Positions 1-9,675 of a stretch of 58,722 bases of DNA are shown here, one piece after another (the first letter of the stretch is position 1; each line of letters begins with the position of its first letter). The translations under genes and the position numbers were made by a program. The stretch lies in contig JAQVGG010000006.1 in NCBI GenBank assembly GCA_028696815.1, forward strand, positions 1 to 58,722. Reading direction: 5' to 3'. Source of the DNA: Candidatus Altimarinota bacterium (lineage in GTDB: Bacteria; Patescibacteriota; Gracilibacteria; BD1-5; UBA6164). The notes under the pieces are model-generated. The model had not been told where the DNA came from. It saw only the letters and a list, made by a program, of their open reading frames with translations, and made no database searches.

Positions 1-57
1 AACTATGTTGAACAACAATGACAAGAGGAACACTATACCGAAGAAATAGAACTTTAA
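1..57 (+). CDS. C-terminal tail of an unknown protein (partial)
   Basis: The first 18 codons are open (one TGA read as Gly) and end in TAA at 55-57. The visible tail is hydrophilic and Glu/Gln-rich (for example VEQQGQEEHYTEEIEL). Nothing can be said about function; the gene begins outside the window. It is followed by a GC-rich hairpin. Confidence 0.5.
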
Positions 58-73
58 ATTCCAGTAAAAACAA

Positions 74-100
74 AAAGCCCCATCCCTTTAGGGTGGGGTT
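74..100. terminator. GC-rich hairpin, possible terminator or short palindromic repeat
   Basis: CCCCATCCC and GGGTGGGG pair around a short TTTA loop with one bulged base. On the + strand no T-run follows. On the - strand the hairpin is followed by CTTTTTGTTTTT, so as an intrinsic terminator it would work best leftwards. Its base composition resembles the palindromic repeats found elsewhere in the window. Confidence 0.4.
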
Positions 101-140
101 GAAGAAAAGTTAAAACTTATTTACTTAATAATAAATAATT

Positions 141-452
141 ATGAGTGATTTTTGTTTAGATGATAAAGAGAGTATAGATTTTTTAAAAGAAGCATTTAAT
201 ATTTTATCTGAACCAAATAGGATAAAAATATTTTGTTTGCTTTGAGAAAAAAAAGCTATGTGTGTTTGTGAAATCGTAAGTGCACTATGATTGAAACAAA
301 ATTTGGTTTCTCATCATTTATCTATGTTTAAAAGAATATGACTTGTAACATCAAATAGATGTTGTACTAATATTTATTATTCTATAAATCAAGATGTTTA
401 TAAAAAACTAAAAACTTTAGTTTGAAATATTTTTATCCTAAAGGATACTTAA
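141..452 (+). CDS. arsR: ArsR/SmtB-family metalloregulator
   Basis: A 103-residue winged-helix repressor and first gene of the arsenic operon. Residues 18-35 match the start of the ArsR fold (AFNILSEPNRIKIFCLL). The MCVCEI segment carries the CxC metal-binding pair (C41, C43) typical of arsenite or heavy-metal sensors. The recognition helix is about residues 53-63 (QNLVSHHLSMF), and a CC pair (74-75) in the wing might be a further ligand. ArsR proteins leave DNA when As(III) or other thiophilic metals bind. The gene lies 22 bp before arsM, so autogenous control of the operon is likely. TGA is read as Gly at several places. The metal specificity is inferred from the neighbours. Confidence 0.85.
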
Positions 453-474
453 AATAATTTTTAAATTTATAATT

Positions 475-1239
475 ATGGAACAAAATTCTAATAAAGATTT
501 TATTAAACAATTTTATGGTAAAATTGCTAAAAATGAACAAAGTTCATGTGGATGTAATAGTTGTGGATGTTGAACGAATATGTCAAATGAAGATATAGCT
601 CAAAGTATTTGATACTGAGAAAATGAGATACAAAATCTTTGAGATGCTAATTTATGACTTTGATGTGGAAATCCAACTTGAATGTGAAATATTCAAAAAT
701 GAGATACTGTTTTAGATTTAGGTTCTTGAGCTTGATTTGACTGTTTTCTTGCTGTTAAACAAACTTGAAAGTCAGGAAAAGTTATATGAGTAGATATGAC
801 TCCTGAAATGATTGCAAAAGCAAAAGAAAATGCAAAAAAATTAAATTATAATAATGTAGAATTTTTATTATGAGATATAGAAGAATTACCTATAGAAGAT
901 AACTCTATTGATGTAGTAATAAGTAATTGTGTAATCAATTTAGCTACAAATAAAACAAAAGTGTTTGAAGAAATTTTTAGAGTATTAAAAAAATGATGAA
1001 AGTCATATATTTCAGATATTGTTTTATTAAAAGATTTATCTAAGGAAGAAAAAGAAAATAAAGAATTAATTGCTGGATGTGTTTGATGAGCTATATTAAA
1101 AGATGAATATTTAGAAATTATAAAAAAAATATGATTTGAAGTAAATATTTTATGAGAAGACAAAGATATTAGTGAAAGACAATATAATTGAGTAGCTCTT
1201 GAAAGTCTAAAATTGGAATTGATTAAATCAATAAAATAA
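475..1239 (+). CDS. arsM: Arsenite S-adenosylmethionine methyltransferase
   Basis: A 254-residue class I SAM methyltransferase expected to methylate As(III) in the cytosol. Motif I is DLGSGAGFDC (81-90), followed by GVDMTPEM (105-112). The GLGCGNP segment (61-67) and cysteines C152 (SNCVIN) and C202 (AGCVGG) match the As-binding cysteines of ArsM; the 50-residue spacing of the last two is the same as in characterised algal ArsM. The N-terminus adds a cluster [10 protein letters not shown] (C25, C27, C30, C32) that is repeated at the C-terminus of the next protein. It sits between arsR and a thioredoxin-like gene, so detoxification is the likely role. About twenty TGA codons are read as Gly, including in motif I. 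Confidence 0.9.
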
Positions 1240-1273
1240 ATTTATTTTATATTAATAATTAACTTTTAAACTT

Positions 1274-1552
1274 ATGAAAACTATTAAAGTTCTTTGAACG
1301 GGTTGTCCAAATTGTATTAGACTTGAAAATAATGTAAAACTTGCTTTGGAAAAAGCTGGAATTGAAGCTAGTATTGAAAAAGTTACAGATATAGCTGAAA
1401 TTATGACTTATAATATTATGTCTACTCCTTGACTTGTAATTGATGAAAAACTTGTAAGTTATTGAAAAGTTACTGAAATTGATGAAATAATAAGCTTACT
1501 TAATTGAGAAGAAAATAGTCAAAAAAGTTGCTGATGCAATAGTTGTTGTTAA
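1274..1552 (+). CDS. Small thioredoxin-like redox protein with Cys-rich tail
   Basis: A 92-residue protein of the redox-active disulfide protein 2 (TM0996/MTH895) type. The N-terminus has the strand-CxxC pattern GTGCPNC (C11, C14), and a conserved-looking cis-Pro region follows (MSTPGLVID). The tail adds SCGCNSCC (85-92), not part of the core fold and nearly the same as the Cys cluster of the neighbouring ArsM. Members of this family are often next to ArsP/YraQ-type permeases, as here. It may deliver electrons or a bound metalloid to ArsM or the permease; that is inference. Confidence 0.75.
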
Positions 1553-1571
1553 TTTATAAATATTTAAAATT

Positions 1572-2543
1572 ATGGATATATTCTACCCAATTCAACTTTT
1601 TGCTGATTTAATAGTTTACGATTTATTTAATTTAGCAAAAGAAAATCATATTACATGAGCATTGCATTTTTTTATTTATGATACTATAAAAATAGTAATT
1701 TTGCTTTTACTTATAACACAAGTGATGAGTTTTATAAATGTTATTTTTCCAATTGAAAAAATAAGAAAATTTTTGCACACAAAAAAGTTATATTGATTTG
1801 AATATTTTCTTGCTTCTGTTTTTGGTGCGATTACTCCATTTTGTAGTTGTAGTTCTATTCCGCTTTTTGTAGGGTTTTTAAAATGATGAATTCCTCTTTG
1901 AATTACATTTTCTTTTCTTATCACCTCCCCACTTGTAAATGAAGTTGCTATTGCAATGTTTCTTGGTATTTTTTGAGTAAAAATTACTCTTATTTACATA
2001 TTTTCTTGAATAGTTTTATGAATGCTTTGAGGTTTTATTTTATGAAAAATGAAACTTGAAAAACATGTAGAAGATTTTGTTTGGAATATAAAAAGAAATA
2101 ACAAAGAGTTGCAAGAAACAAAGAAAACTTGGAAACAGATTTGGTCTGAAAGTTCAAAAGAGTGAATTGCAATTACAAAAAAAATTCTACCTTATGTGAT
2201 ACTTTGAGTGTGAGTATGAGCTATAATTCACTGATTTGTTCCAGCTTGATTTTTTGAAAAATACATTGCAAAAGACAATATTTTTGCTGTTCCTATGGCT
2301 GTTTTAAGTTGAATTCCAATGTATGCAAATGCTGCTTGAGTACTTCCAATTATAAATAGTTTGATTGCAAAATGAGTTCCACTTGGAACAGGACTTGCTT
2401 TTATGATGGCTGTTGTAGGACTGAGTTTACCAGAATTTTTGATTCTAAAAAAAGTTATGAAACTAAAACTACTTTTAATATTTTTTGGGTTAGTTTGATT
2501 TTTTATAATTTTACTTGGGTATTTTTATAATGCTGTGTTGTAA
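1572..2543 (+). CDS. ArsP/YraQ-type permease (DUF318)
   Basis: A 323-residue integral membrane protein with about eight hydrophobic segments in two halves separated by a charged loop near residues 165-205. The motif [14 protein letters not shown] in the first half is the signature of the DUF318 permease family, whose ArsP members export trivalent organoarsenicals. The second half has the matching [12 protein letters not shown] segment. Its place at the end of an arsR-arsM-redox operon suggests export of methylated arsenic or a related metalloid. Start at ATG 1572, 19 bp after the previous stop; the leader is A/T only. Confidence 0.8.
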
Positions 2544-2593
2544 AAGATAAAAATTAGTAAAAACAACAAAACTCTAGACTAAAAAGCCTAAGT

Positions 2594-2760
2594 TATTCTC
2601 TTAAATAAACTCAAACTTAAGTGGGTAAAAAGTTCAGTCGTTAATGTATGTACCTCCATTTTGAAATATATTAAACAAAAAGAAAATAAAAAATCTTTTG
2701 ACTAAAATAATTATTGATATATACTTGAGTAGTCAAATATATATCAATAATTATTTTTTT
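2594..2760 (+). ncRNA. Candidate small RNA or leader element, copy 1
   Basis: The stretch near 2609-2660 shares a block with copy 2 near 3300-3350: AAACTTAAG, then GTAAAAAGTT, about 22 variable bases, then CCTCCAT. It is followed by a long intrinsic hairpin: 19-bp perfect arms (2705-2723 and 2738-2756), a smaller TTGA/TCAA repeat in the loop, then seven T. Element plus terminator looks like an independent small RNA or a regulated leader. The marR ATG directly follows the T-tract, so the inverted repeat could also be the MarR operator. Confidence 0.4.
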
Positions 2761-3186
2761 ATGATACAAAATATAGAGTTTTTTATAAATATAGCAAAAT
2801 TTTATTCTATACTTTCCAAAAGTCTTGAATGAAAACTGGGGTGAATATGATTTACTGATTTTATAGTTTTATATTATCTAAATAATGCACCTGAAAACAA
2901 ATTGAAAAGAATAGAACTTGCTGAAAAGGTTTGATTGACTGCATCAGGTGTTACAAGACTTTTATTACCAATGGAAAAGATATGACTTGTATCTAAAGAG
3001 TCAAATCCAAATGATGCAAGAGTCAGTTTTGTAATACTTACACCAGGGGGAAAAAATAAGTTAGAAGAAGCTTTAGAGAGAATTGAAATATACGGTAATG
3101 AAATATTTTCTAGTGATTCAAACAATGAAATAAAAGATATAAATAAATTTTTAACTGAAATAGGTTGAAAAATTATGTGGAAGTAA
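2761..3186 (+). CDS. MarR-family transcriptional regulator
   Basis: A 141-residue winged-helix protein. Residues about 30-75 carry the MarR pattern (FTDFIVLYYLNNAPENKLKR, then ELAEKVGLTASGVTRLLLPMEKIGLV), and NPNDARVSFVILTPGGK (98-114) is the wing with the conserved D-x-R. The N- and C-terminal helices would form the dimer interface. The ligand is unknown. The ATG comes directly after the poly-T of a 19-bp inverted repeat, leaving almost no room for a leader. Either the mRNA is nearly leaderless or the repeat is an operator. The gene stands alone between two related candidate RNAs. Confidence 0.85.
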
Positions 3187-3497
3187 TTAAGTTTTATAAA
3201 TTAGGTTCATTTAAAAAATATTTTATTTTTACTTGGATAATAATCTAAGTAATCATTTTCTTAAAAACTTAAATTTAGAATTTTTCTTTTAACTAAGCCT
3301 AAACTTAAGGATGTAAAAAGTTTAGATGATAAAGTAGTTGCCTCCATAAACTTAAAAAAATACCCTCAAGTTAACAAGAGGGTATTTTTGATTTTCTTAT
3401 TTTTCACTTGATTTCTAATTTTTATTTTACAAAGTAATATTTGTATTTTTTCATTTATAATTAAAATAATATTTATAAAAATATATAAATAAATAAT
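3187..3497 (+). ncRNA. Candidate small RNA or leader element, copy 2, with terminator
   Basis: This 311-bp gap has no gene. Copy 2 of the repeated element lies at about 3290-3350 (CTAAACTTAAGG, GTAAAAAGTTTAG, GCCTCCAT); CTAAACT and AGTTTAG can form a 7-bp stem. An intrinsic terminator follows at 3354-3391: TACCCTC pairs with GAGGGTA inside an A-run/T-run. The remaining 100 bp before the response regulator are plain A/T and probably hold its promoter. Confidence 0.4.
3354..3391 (+). terminator. Intrinsic terminator
   Basis: Stem TACCCTC/GAGGGTA (3361-3367 and 3378-3384), extended by A/T pairs, 10-nt loop, then TTTTT. It ends the transcript of the candidate RNA copy 2. Confidence 0.75.
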
Positions 3498-4157
3498 ATG
3501 TTAAAAGTACTAATCGTAGAAGACAACGAAATCCTTTCAAATAATGTAGCAAAATATTTGGAGCTTGAATCCATATGATCAAAACAACTTTTTTCTTGAG
3601 AAAAAGTTACTTTTGAGCTTGTTTCAAACGATTATGATTTAGTATTACTTGATTTGGGATTGTGAGATATTGATGGAATAGATGTAATAGAAAAAATTAG
3701 AAGCATGTGAAAAGATATACCGATTTTGGTACTGACTTCTAGAAATACAATCAGTGATAAAAAAATGTGATTTAAGATGTGAGCTGATGATTATTTAACT
3801 AAACCATTTGATTATGAGGAGTTGGTTTTGAGGATAAAAGCTTTGGTTAGGAGAAATTTTACAGTTAAGTCAGAAATTATAAATTTAAATAATATAGAAA
3901 TAGATTCGGAAAATAAAAAAGTTTTTGTTTCCTGAGATGAAGTTCATTTAAGTAAACTAGAATTTGAACTACTTTTATATTTGGTGCATAGTAAAACAAA
4001 AGTAATTTCAAAAAAACAACTACTTGAAAAAGTTTGGTGAGAGAATGATGATTTTTCTATGACGAGAATAGTAGATGTTTATGTGTGATATTTAAGGAAA
4101 AAACTAGGTAAAGATATCATAGAAACTATTAGGGGAGAGTGATATGTTATTAATTAA
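3498..4157 (+). CDS. OmpR-family response regulator
   Basis: A 219-residue two-component regulator. The receiver domain covers about 1-118: acidic pair E8-D9, phospho-acceptor D52 (LVLLDLGLGD), switch Thr in LVLTSRN and the KPF lysine near 103. The C-terminal winged helix (about 128-219) has LSKLEFELLLYLVHSK and the recognition helix MTRIVDVYVGYLRKKLG, ending in IETIRGEGYVIN as usual for the OmpR family. The kinase gene follows after 8 bp, so the two form one operon. The signal is unknown; nearby envelope genes suggest an envelope-related output. Confidence 0.92.
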
Positions 4158-4165
4158 AATTTTCT

Positions 4166-5401
4166 ATGGAAAATAACTATATATTACTTGAAAGATATAG
4201 AAAAAAATTAAGTATATATTTTGCATTGTTTATACTTTTTTCAGTGTGGTTAACTTATGGAGTATTTCTTTTTTGATGATTTTATATAGGTAATTTAAAC
4301 CTAGAAGTAAATCTAGAGAGAAAGTTTAGTTGAGTAGAAAATATAATAAATAATTATGATGATTATTTACAGAGAGTTAGCAATAATGATACTACACTAG
4401 AAAAAATAATTGAAAGGAGTCTGGAAAATGTAGTTATTTTTAAATGATGTGAGTGATGAGTTTGTACTAATAAGATCGTAGATAATATAGTAGAATTAGA
4501 AAGTTTTATAATATACTCTGATGAAAATTTTATAAATTACTGAAGTTATAAATATTTAAATAATGACACTACTTATAAATGAAGTCAGTACAAAGTAATA
4601 ATTAAAACTCTAAATGATTATGCATTTAGTATTTTTATCAAAAAATATTTAAATTTTATCTTATTTACACTTCCTTTTTCTGTATTGTTTTTCTTTTTAG
4701 GGCATTTTTTCGTTTGAAAAAATCTTAGACCTATAAAAGAAACTATTTCTTGACTTGAAGATTTTACTGCAAATATAAATCATGAGATAAAGACTCCATT
4801 GGCTGAGATCATATCATCTCTATCACTTGCAAAAAAGCTAAAAAATTTTGATGAAGCGATAGATCAAAGTATAGATTCATCAAAAAAGATAACAAAGATA
4901 CTTGATTCTATGCTGTGAATTGTAAATTTAGTTGATTCAAGTTATAAAAAAGAGAGGTTAAATCTGGTTAAAGAAGTAAAAAGTATTATAAAAAAATACT
5001 CAAAATCTATAGAAGAAAAAAACTTAACTATAAAAACAAATTTTAATAAAAATATTCATCTTATAAAGGCTAGTAGAGAACATATAGATATATGTGTTTG
5101 AAATATTTTACAAAATGCTATAAAATATTCATATAAAAAATGAATAATAGAAATTAATTTTAATGATTGAAAACTTGAGATAAGAGATTACTGAGTAGGA
5201 ATAAAAAAAGAAAACCTTAAAAATATTTTTCATAGATATTTTAGAGAAAACTATACAAAAGAACAGTGATATGGGATTTGACTTGCTCTTGTAAAAAAAA
5301 TAGTTGACTTAAACGCTTGGAGGATTAATATTGAAAGTAGTAAAAGAGATAATTTGGATAGAAAAAAATGAACAAAGGTTATAATCTCATTTTCAAAATA
5401 A
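4166..5401 (+). CDS. Membrane sensor histidine kinase
   Basis: A 411-residue kinase. Two transmembrane segments (about 17-40 and 165-188) enclose an external sensor region of about 125 residues without a known fold. The DHp helix has the phospho-acceptor motif NHEIKTPLAEI with H206. The ATPase part shows the N box (NILQNAIKYS), the G1 box (DYGVGI) and the G2 box (GYGIGLALVKKI). Several of these glycines are TGA, which supports the recoding. It should phosphorylate the adjacent OmpR-type regulator. The extracellular region has a CTN near its middle but no sign of the ligand. Confidence 0.92.
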
Positions 5402-5427
5402 AACATTTATTTTTTAATTTTTTACTT

Positions 5428-5712
5428 ATGAAAAAATTACTAGTATTATTATTTGTATCTATTTTTTTAGTATCATGTTGAGGAACTGATAATGAAGTAG
5501 TTGATGATACTTTAAATCAAGAAGTGCAAGATACTGTTATAAATGAAGAAGTACAAACTGGTGATGTTAATACTGAAAGTGATTCGGATTTAGCTGAAGA
5601 AGATGTTTTATTAGATGCTTTATTGGAGTCATATGAAAGTGAATCTAGTAATCAGACTGAGGAAGAAAATTTAGATGAATTAATAGATATCTTATTTGAT
5701 ACAACTTATTAA
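5428..5712 (+). CDS. Small acidic lipoprotein
   Basis: A 94-residue protein with a short signal peptide ending in the lipobox LVSCGG (Cys at 17), so lipid anchoring is likely. The mature part is strongly acidic (many Glu/Asp) and low in complexity, without recognisable domains. It starts 26 bp after the kinase gene, so it may be the last gene of that operon. Function unknown. Confidence 0.75.
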
Positions 5713-5806
5713 AATCACTATTTTCTTACAATTTTCTTACATTTGTGTACTATAATCATTTTGACTTTTAACTACAAAAGTTCATTTATATCTTAATTTT
5801 TTGATT

Positions 5807-6622
5807 ATGAAAAAAATTATAGCATTACTTGTTATTGCAATACTTGCAAGTTTCTCTACTGTATCAGCTGATGATACTAATACATGATCTACAAGTACAA
5901 GTACTTGAGAAGTAGTTGATGATTCAGAAAATGATTCTGATGAAGATGAAGATGAAGATGAAAACGAAGATGAGAACGAAGATGAGAATGAAGACGAAAA
6001 TGAAGATGAAGATGAAAACGAAGATGAGAATGAAGATGAAGATGAGACTAGTACAGATGTAGATTCTACTGTAAGAGAATTACAAAAGGAATTTGTTGCC
6101 GAATTTAATGAATTAAAAGCTGAATATGAAGATAGAATGTCAGATGAGGAATCAAGAAATGAATTTTTAGCAAAGAAAAAAGAACTACTTGAAGAGTACA
6201 AAGCTAAATTAGCTGAAATTACTAGTAGAGCAAATCAAAAAGCCATTGATGCTAGACAAAATGCAGTGAATAAACAAGCAGAAGTAAAAGCAAAAGCAAC
6301 TGAAAAAAAAGCAGAAGTTAAGGCAAAAGTTGTAGAAAAGAAAGGTGATATACAAGCAAAAATTGCAGAAAGAAATGAAAGATTTAAAGAAAAAAGAGCT
6401 GAATTACAAAATAAGTATAGAGAAGCATTTGAAAAGAAACTTGAAAAAAGATTAGAAAAAATAAATGATAATGTTTTAGAAAAGTTAGTTGCTTTAATTG
6501 ATGCAAGAATAGAAAAAGTTGAATTAAATGAAACTTTATCAGATGATAGAATAAATACACTTGTATCTCAATACAATGCATTAAAAGATCTAATTAATTC
6601 TGAGTTAGAAAGTGCAGAGTAA
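5807..6622 (+). CDS. Secreted protein with Asp/Glu/Asn repeat and coiled coil
   Basis: A 271-residue protein. A signal peptide (MKKIIALLVIAILASFSTVSA) is followed by a Thr/Ser-rich linker and a tract of about 45 residues made of D-E, N-E and E-D repeats (DNA 5925-6045, built of near-identical GATGAA/AACGAA units). The rest (about 90-271) is a charged helix rich in Lys/Glu/Ala, with heptad-like VKAKATEKKAEVKAKV, that predicts a long coiled coil. The acidic tract could bind calcium or be a flexible spacer; the repeat DNA could vary in length by slippage. No family was recognised. A strong terminator follows. Confidence 0.75.
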
Positions 6623-6643
6623 ATATTATATAAATTTAAAAAT

Positions 6644-6690
6644 AAAAATCTAATTCTAATTATATAGAATTAGATTTTTATTTTTTTTGT
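6644..6690 (+). terminator. Intrinsic terminator
   Basis: AAAAATCTAATTCTA pairs with TAGAATTAGATTTTT around a short A/T loop, followed by a T-rich run (TTATTTTTTTT). Confidence 0.8.
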
Positions 6691-6748
6691 CACCAAATTT
6701 AAATATAATCGTTATAATAGGTGTAGCTACTTTTATAAATAAAAATAT

Positions 6749-7312
6749 ATGGATGAACTAAAAATAATAGAGTCATTTAAGTCGTGAAACAAACAAGCTT
6801 TCTGACTTATATATGATATGTATATAGATAAAGTTTATGAATTTATATATTATAAAACTTATGATAGAGAGATCGCTCAAGATATAACAAGTGATACTTT
6901 TTTCAAAGCTATAAAAGCTTTAGATAAGTTTGATACTACAAAAGAAAATGCAAGTTTAAAAGCCTGGCTTTTTAAAATAGCTTATAACAATGTAATTGAT
7001 TTTTATAAAAAGAAAAAAGAAGAAGTATGACTTGATGATATTTTAGAGATATGAACTGAAAATAATTTTTCTTTAGATATTGATAATAAAGAAAAATTAA
7101 AAGAAGTTTTAGATTATCTAAAAACTATTAAACAAGAACATAGAGAGATACTTATAATGAGGATTTGGGATAATCTCTCTTATGAACAAATAGCAAGTAT
7201 TACAGGTAAATCAGAAGATAACTGTAAAAAGATAGTTTCTAGAACTCTAGTAAAAATAAATTCAAATATAACTTTAGCTATATTAGTGCTACTAAACAAT
7301 AATATTTTTTAA
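6749..7312 (+). CDS. ECF-type RNA polymerase sigma factor
   Basis: A 187-residue sigma-70 family protein of group 4 size. Region 2 spans about 10-90 (GLIYDMYIDKVYEFIYYKTY, then ITSDTFFKAIKAL and WLFKIAYNNVIDFYKKKK). Region 4 covers about 125-175, with helix-turn-helix LSYEQIASITGKSEDNCKKI. Region 3 and a long N-terminus are missing, as expected for ECF factors. It is followed after 10 bp by a membrane protein that may be its anti-sigma partner. Start at ATG 6749; the overlapping ATG at 6753 is out of frame. Confidence 0.88.
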
Positions 7313-7322
7313 TAATACTTTT

Positions 7323-8783
7323 ATGAAAAGAGAAGTAAATGAGATACTACAAGAGTTATATGAACTAGATCCAAATCTAGTTGAAAAAGAAGCTGAACTT
7401 ACAAAAATTATCTCAAAGATGATAAAAGTTAAGCCAGAAGTAACTCTTGATAAACAATTTAGAACAGAATTAAAACAACAGATTCTCTCTGAGCTTGAGA
7501 AACAAGAATCAGGTTTTTCAATAAAAAACTTACTTTGATATGTATGAATATTTGCATCTTGAGCTATTGCTTTAGCCTTGATAATAAATATTTTCCCAAA
7601 TATAATAAGTAAACCAGTAGATACAATTATTGATAAGCAAACATGAAACTTAAATCTAGCTTTTAACACAAGTATAGAAAAACTAGACTCAAAGAGAGCA
7701 TTTTGAGATTTAAATATTGGCGAATTAGAAGAGGGAATCGCTTGAGTTTGAGGAGGATGAGTTATGTGAATGTGATGAGATGTTATGTTTGAATGATCTA
7801 GTAAAATGACAGTTTTACCTGACCCAGATTATAAACCAAAGATTTATGTTTATAATTATAAAGAAGTAGGGGAGTTGCCAGAAATATCAGAAAATATGTA
7901 TGTGTATAAAAAAGACAATAAACCATTAAAAATAAGTGATTCTGATATAAAAAAGATATTTAATACTGATATAATAGATTTAGATAAATTTAAAAATTTA
8001 TGAATTTCAAATTTAAATCTTTATGAAGATGCTAAAAATTGATACAATATTAATTTAGATTTACAAGTTTGAACACTAAATGTATATAGAAACTATAACA
8101 TGTGGCCACAAAGAGATTATATGCAAGAAAAAAGATTATCTATTTCAGATGTACCAAGTGATGAAAAAATCATATCTATAGCTAAAAGTTTTATAGAAAA
8201 ATACTCTATTAATCTTGACATCTATTGAAACTTAGTAGTTGATGATATTTGGAGAAAACAATATGAAAACTCTGATAATAAAGATGATTATTACATCCCA
8301 ACTATAATAAATGTAATTAGTCAACTTGTGTTAGATGATATTTGAGTTTATGAAACATATGGAAATCCGTATTGATTAAATACTACAGTAGATATAAATG
8401 ATATGCAAGTAAATTCTATCTGATCTATTGAAAAAATAAATCTTGTATGAAGCGAGTATCCACTTATAACTGATAAAGATGAGATATTAAACCAAGCAAA
8501 GAAAGGAACATATTTTCAAAATCCTAGAATTTATTGAGAAACTAAAGAAAATTTTGAAGAAATACAAGTTGAAATCTGAAATCCAAAACTTGTTTACTTA
8601 AGAAAATACACTTACAAAGAATGAAAATCAGAAGAATATTTTGTTCCATGACTTATGTTTGAAGTTTTAACTCCTAGTAATAATGAAAAATGAATATATC
8701 CAGGAGAATATGTAACAGTACCTTTAGTTAAAGATTTTATAGAAAGTGAAAATTCTTTTATATCTGAACCATATATTTATTAA
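7323..8783 (+). CDS. Membrane-anchored protein, possible anti-sigma factor
   Basis: A 486-residue protein. The first ~70 residues are soluble and helical (EILQELYELDPNLVEKEAEL and a second helix), followed by one transmembrane segment (about 75-95) and a large outer part of about 390 residues. Residues about 135-160 are a glycine run encoded mostly by TGA (IAGVGGGGVMGMGG). No known domain was seen in the outer part. Position directly after an ECF sigma gene and a soluble N-terminus plus one membrane span fit an anti-sigma factor, but no zinc-binding HxxxCxxC motif is visible, so this is inference. Confidence 0.7.
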
Positions 8784-8814
8784 TTAACAATTTTATAATT
8801 TAATTTTTATACTT

Positions 8815-9537
8815 ATGAAAAAAATAATTTATCTAATTTGAATTGCATTACTTATCTTAACTGCTTCTGTTAGTGCAGAGTATATAGTTTATAATAATAC
8901 TCTAGATTTTGAAAAAGCTAAATGAGATATATGTGAACAAGCTACTGATGGATGTAATACATATTCAGTTATTGACTGAAAAGTTACACATTGAACAAAA
9001 ATGTATTGTGAAAATCATACTCCTGAATGGACTTGTACTAAAGTAAAAGATGAAGTTATGACTACTATGAGTCTTCCAACAACTACAAGTAATGAAGATG
9101 ATGAGAGAATGTGTACTATGGATTATAATCCAGTATGTGCTAAAGTTCAAATCCAATGTATAACAACTCCATGTAACCCTATACTTGAAACATTTTCAAA
9201 TGCTTGTATGGCTTGAGATAATGAAATAGTTTATGCTTGAGAGTGTAATACAAAGCTTTCAGAAAAGGAAGTAACATTATACAATACAATTAAAAGCTCA
9301 AAACTAGATGATAAATATCAAGAAAAAGTTTATAAAGTACTTGATAAATATAAAAAAATTATATCAAAACACAATGAAAGAAAACAAAATCTTTATAATC
9401 AACTGATGTTAGAAAAAATAGATGAATATTTAAATCAAATACTTTTAGATTATCCACAAGATACTGGACTACCTAAAACTGTAGCTATAAAATACCTGAT
9501 GTTTAAACTACTTAGATTTGAAATACAGATGTTGTAA
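8815..9537 (+). CDS. Secreted protein with Kazal-type domain
   Basis: A 240-residue secreted protein. A signal peptide (about 1-21) is followed by a Cys-rich region. Residues about 98-140 match a Kazal-like domain of the bacterial kind: CTMDYNPVCAKVQIQCITT, then PCNPILETFSNACMA and a final GEC. The C-terminal ~95 residues are a Lys-rich helix. Kazal domains usually inhibit serine proteases; for a cell that lives on another cell this could protect against host proteases, which is inference. It lies downstream of the sigma/anti-sigma pair with only A/T spacing and may belong to that operon. Confidence 0.75.
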
Positions 9538-9572
9538 AAAAGGACTAGCTATTAATTAGCTAGTCTTTTTAA
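9537..9572 (+). terminator. Intrinsic terminator
   Basis: GACTAGCT and AGCTAGTC (9543-9550 and 9558-9565), flanked by A-run and T-run, 7-nt A/T loop. Confidence 0.8.
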
Positions 9573-9675
9573 TTTATAAATTTTTTTTTTGGAGAAAAAA
9601 AATTAATGAGTAAAATAAGTAGTTAATTTTTACATTTAAAATAAATTAATTAGTTTATTTTCTTATCTATAAACT

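Noticed and set aside
5782-6201. Long - strand ORF rich in Ser
   Set aside because: It is the antisense shadow of the Asp/Glu repeat and coiled-coil gene on the + strand; the + frame has a signal peptide and normal composition.
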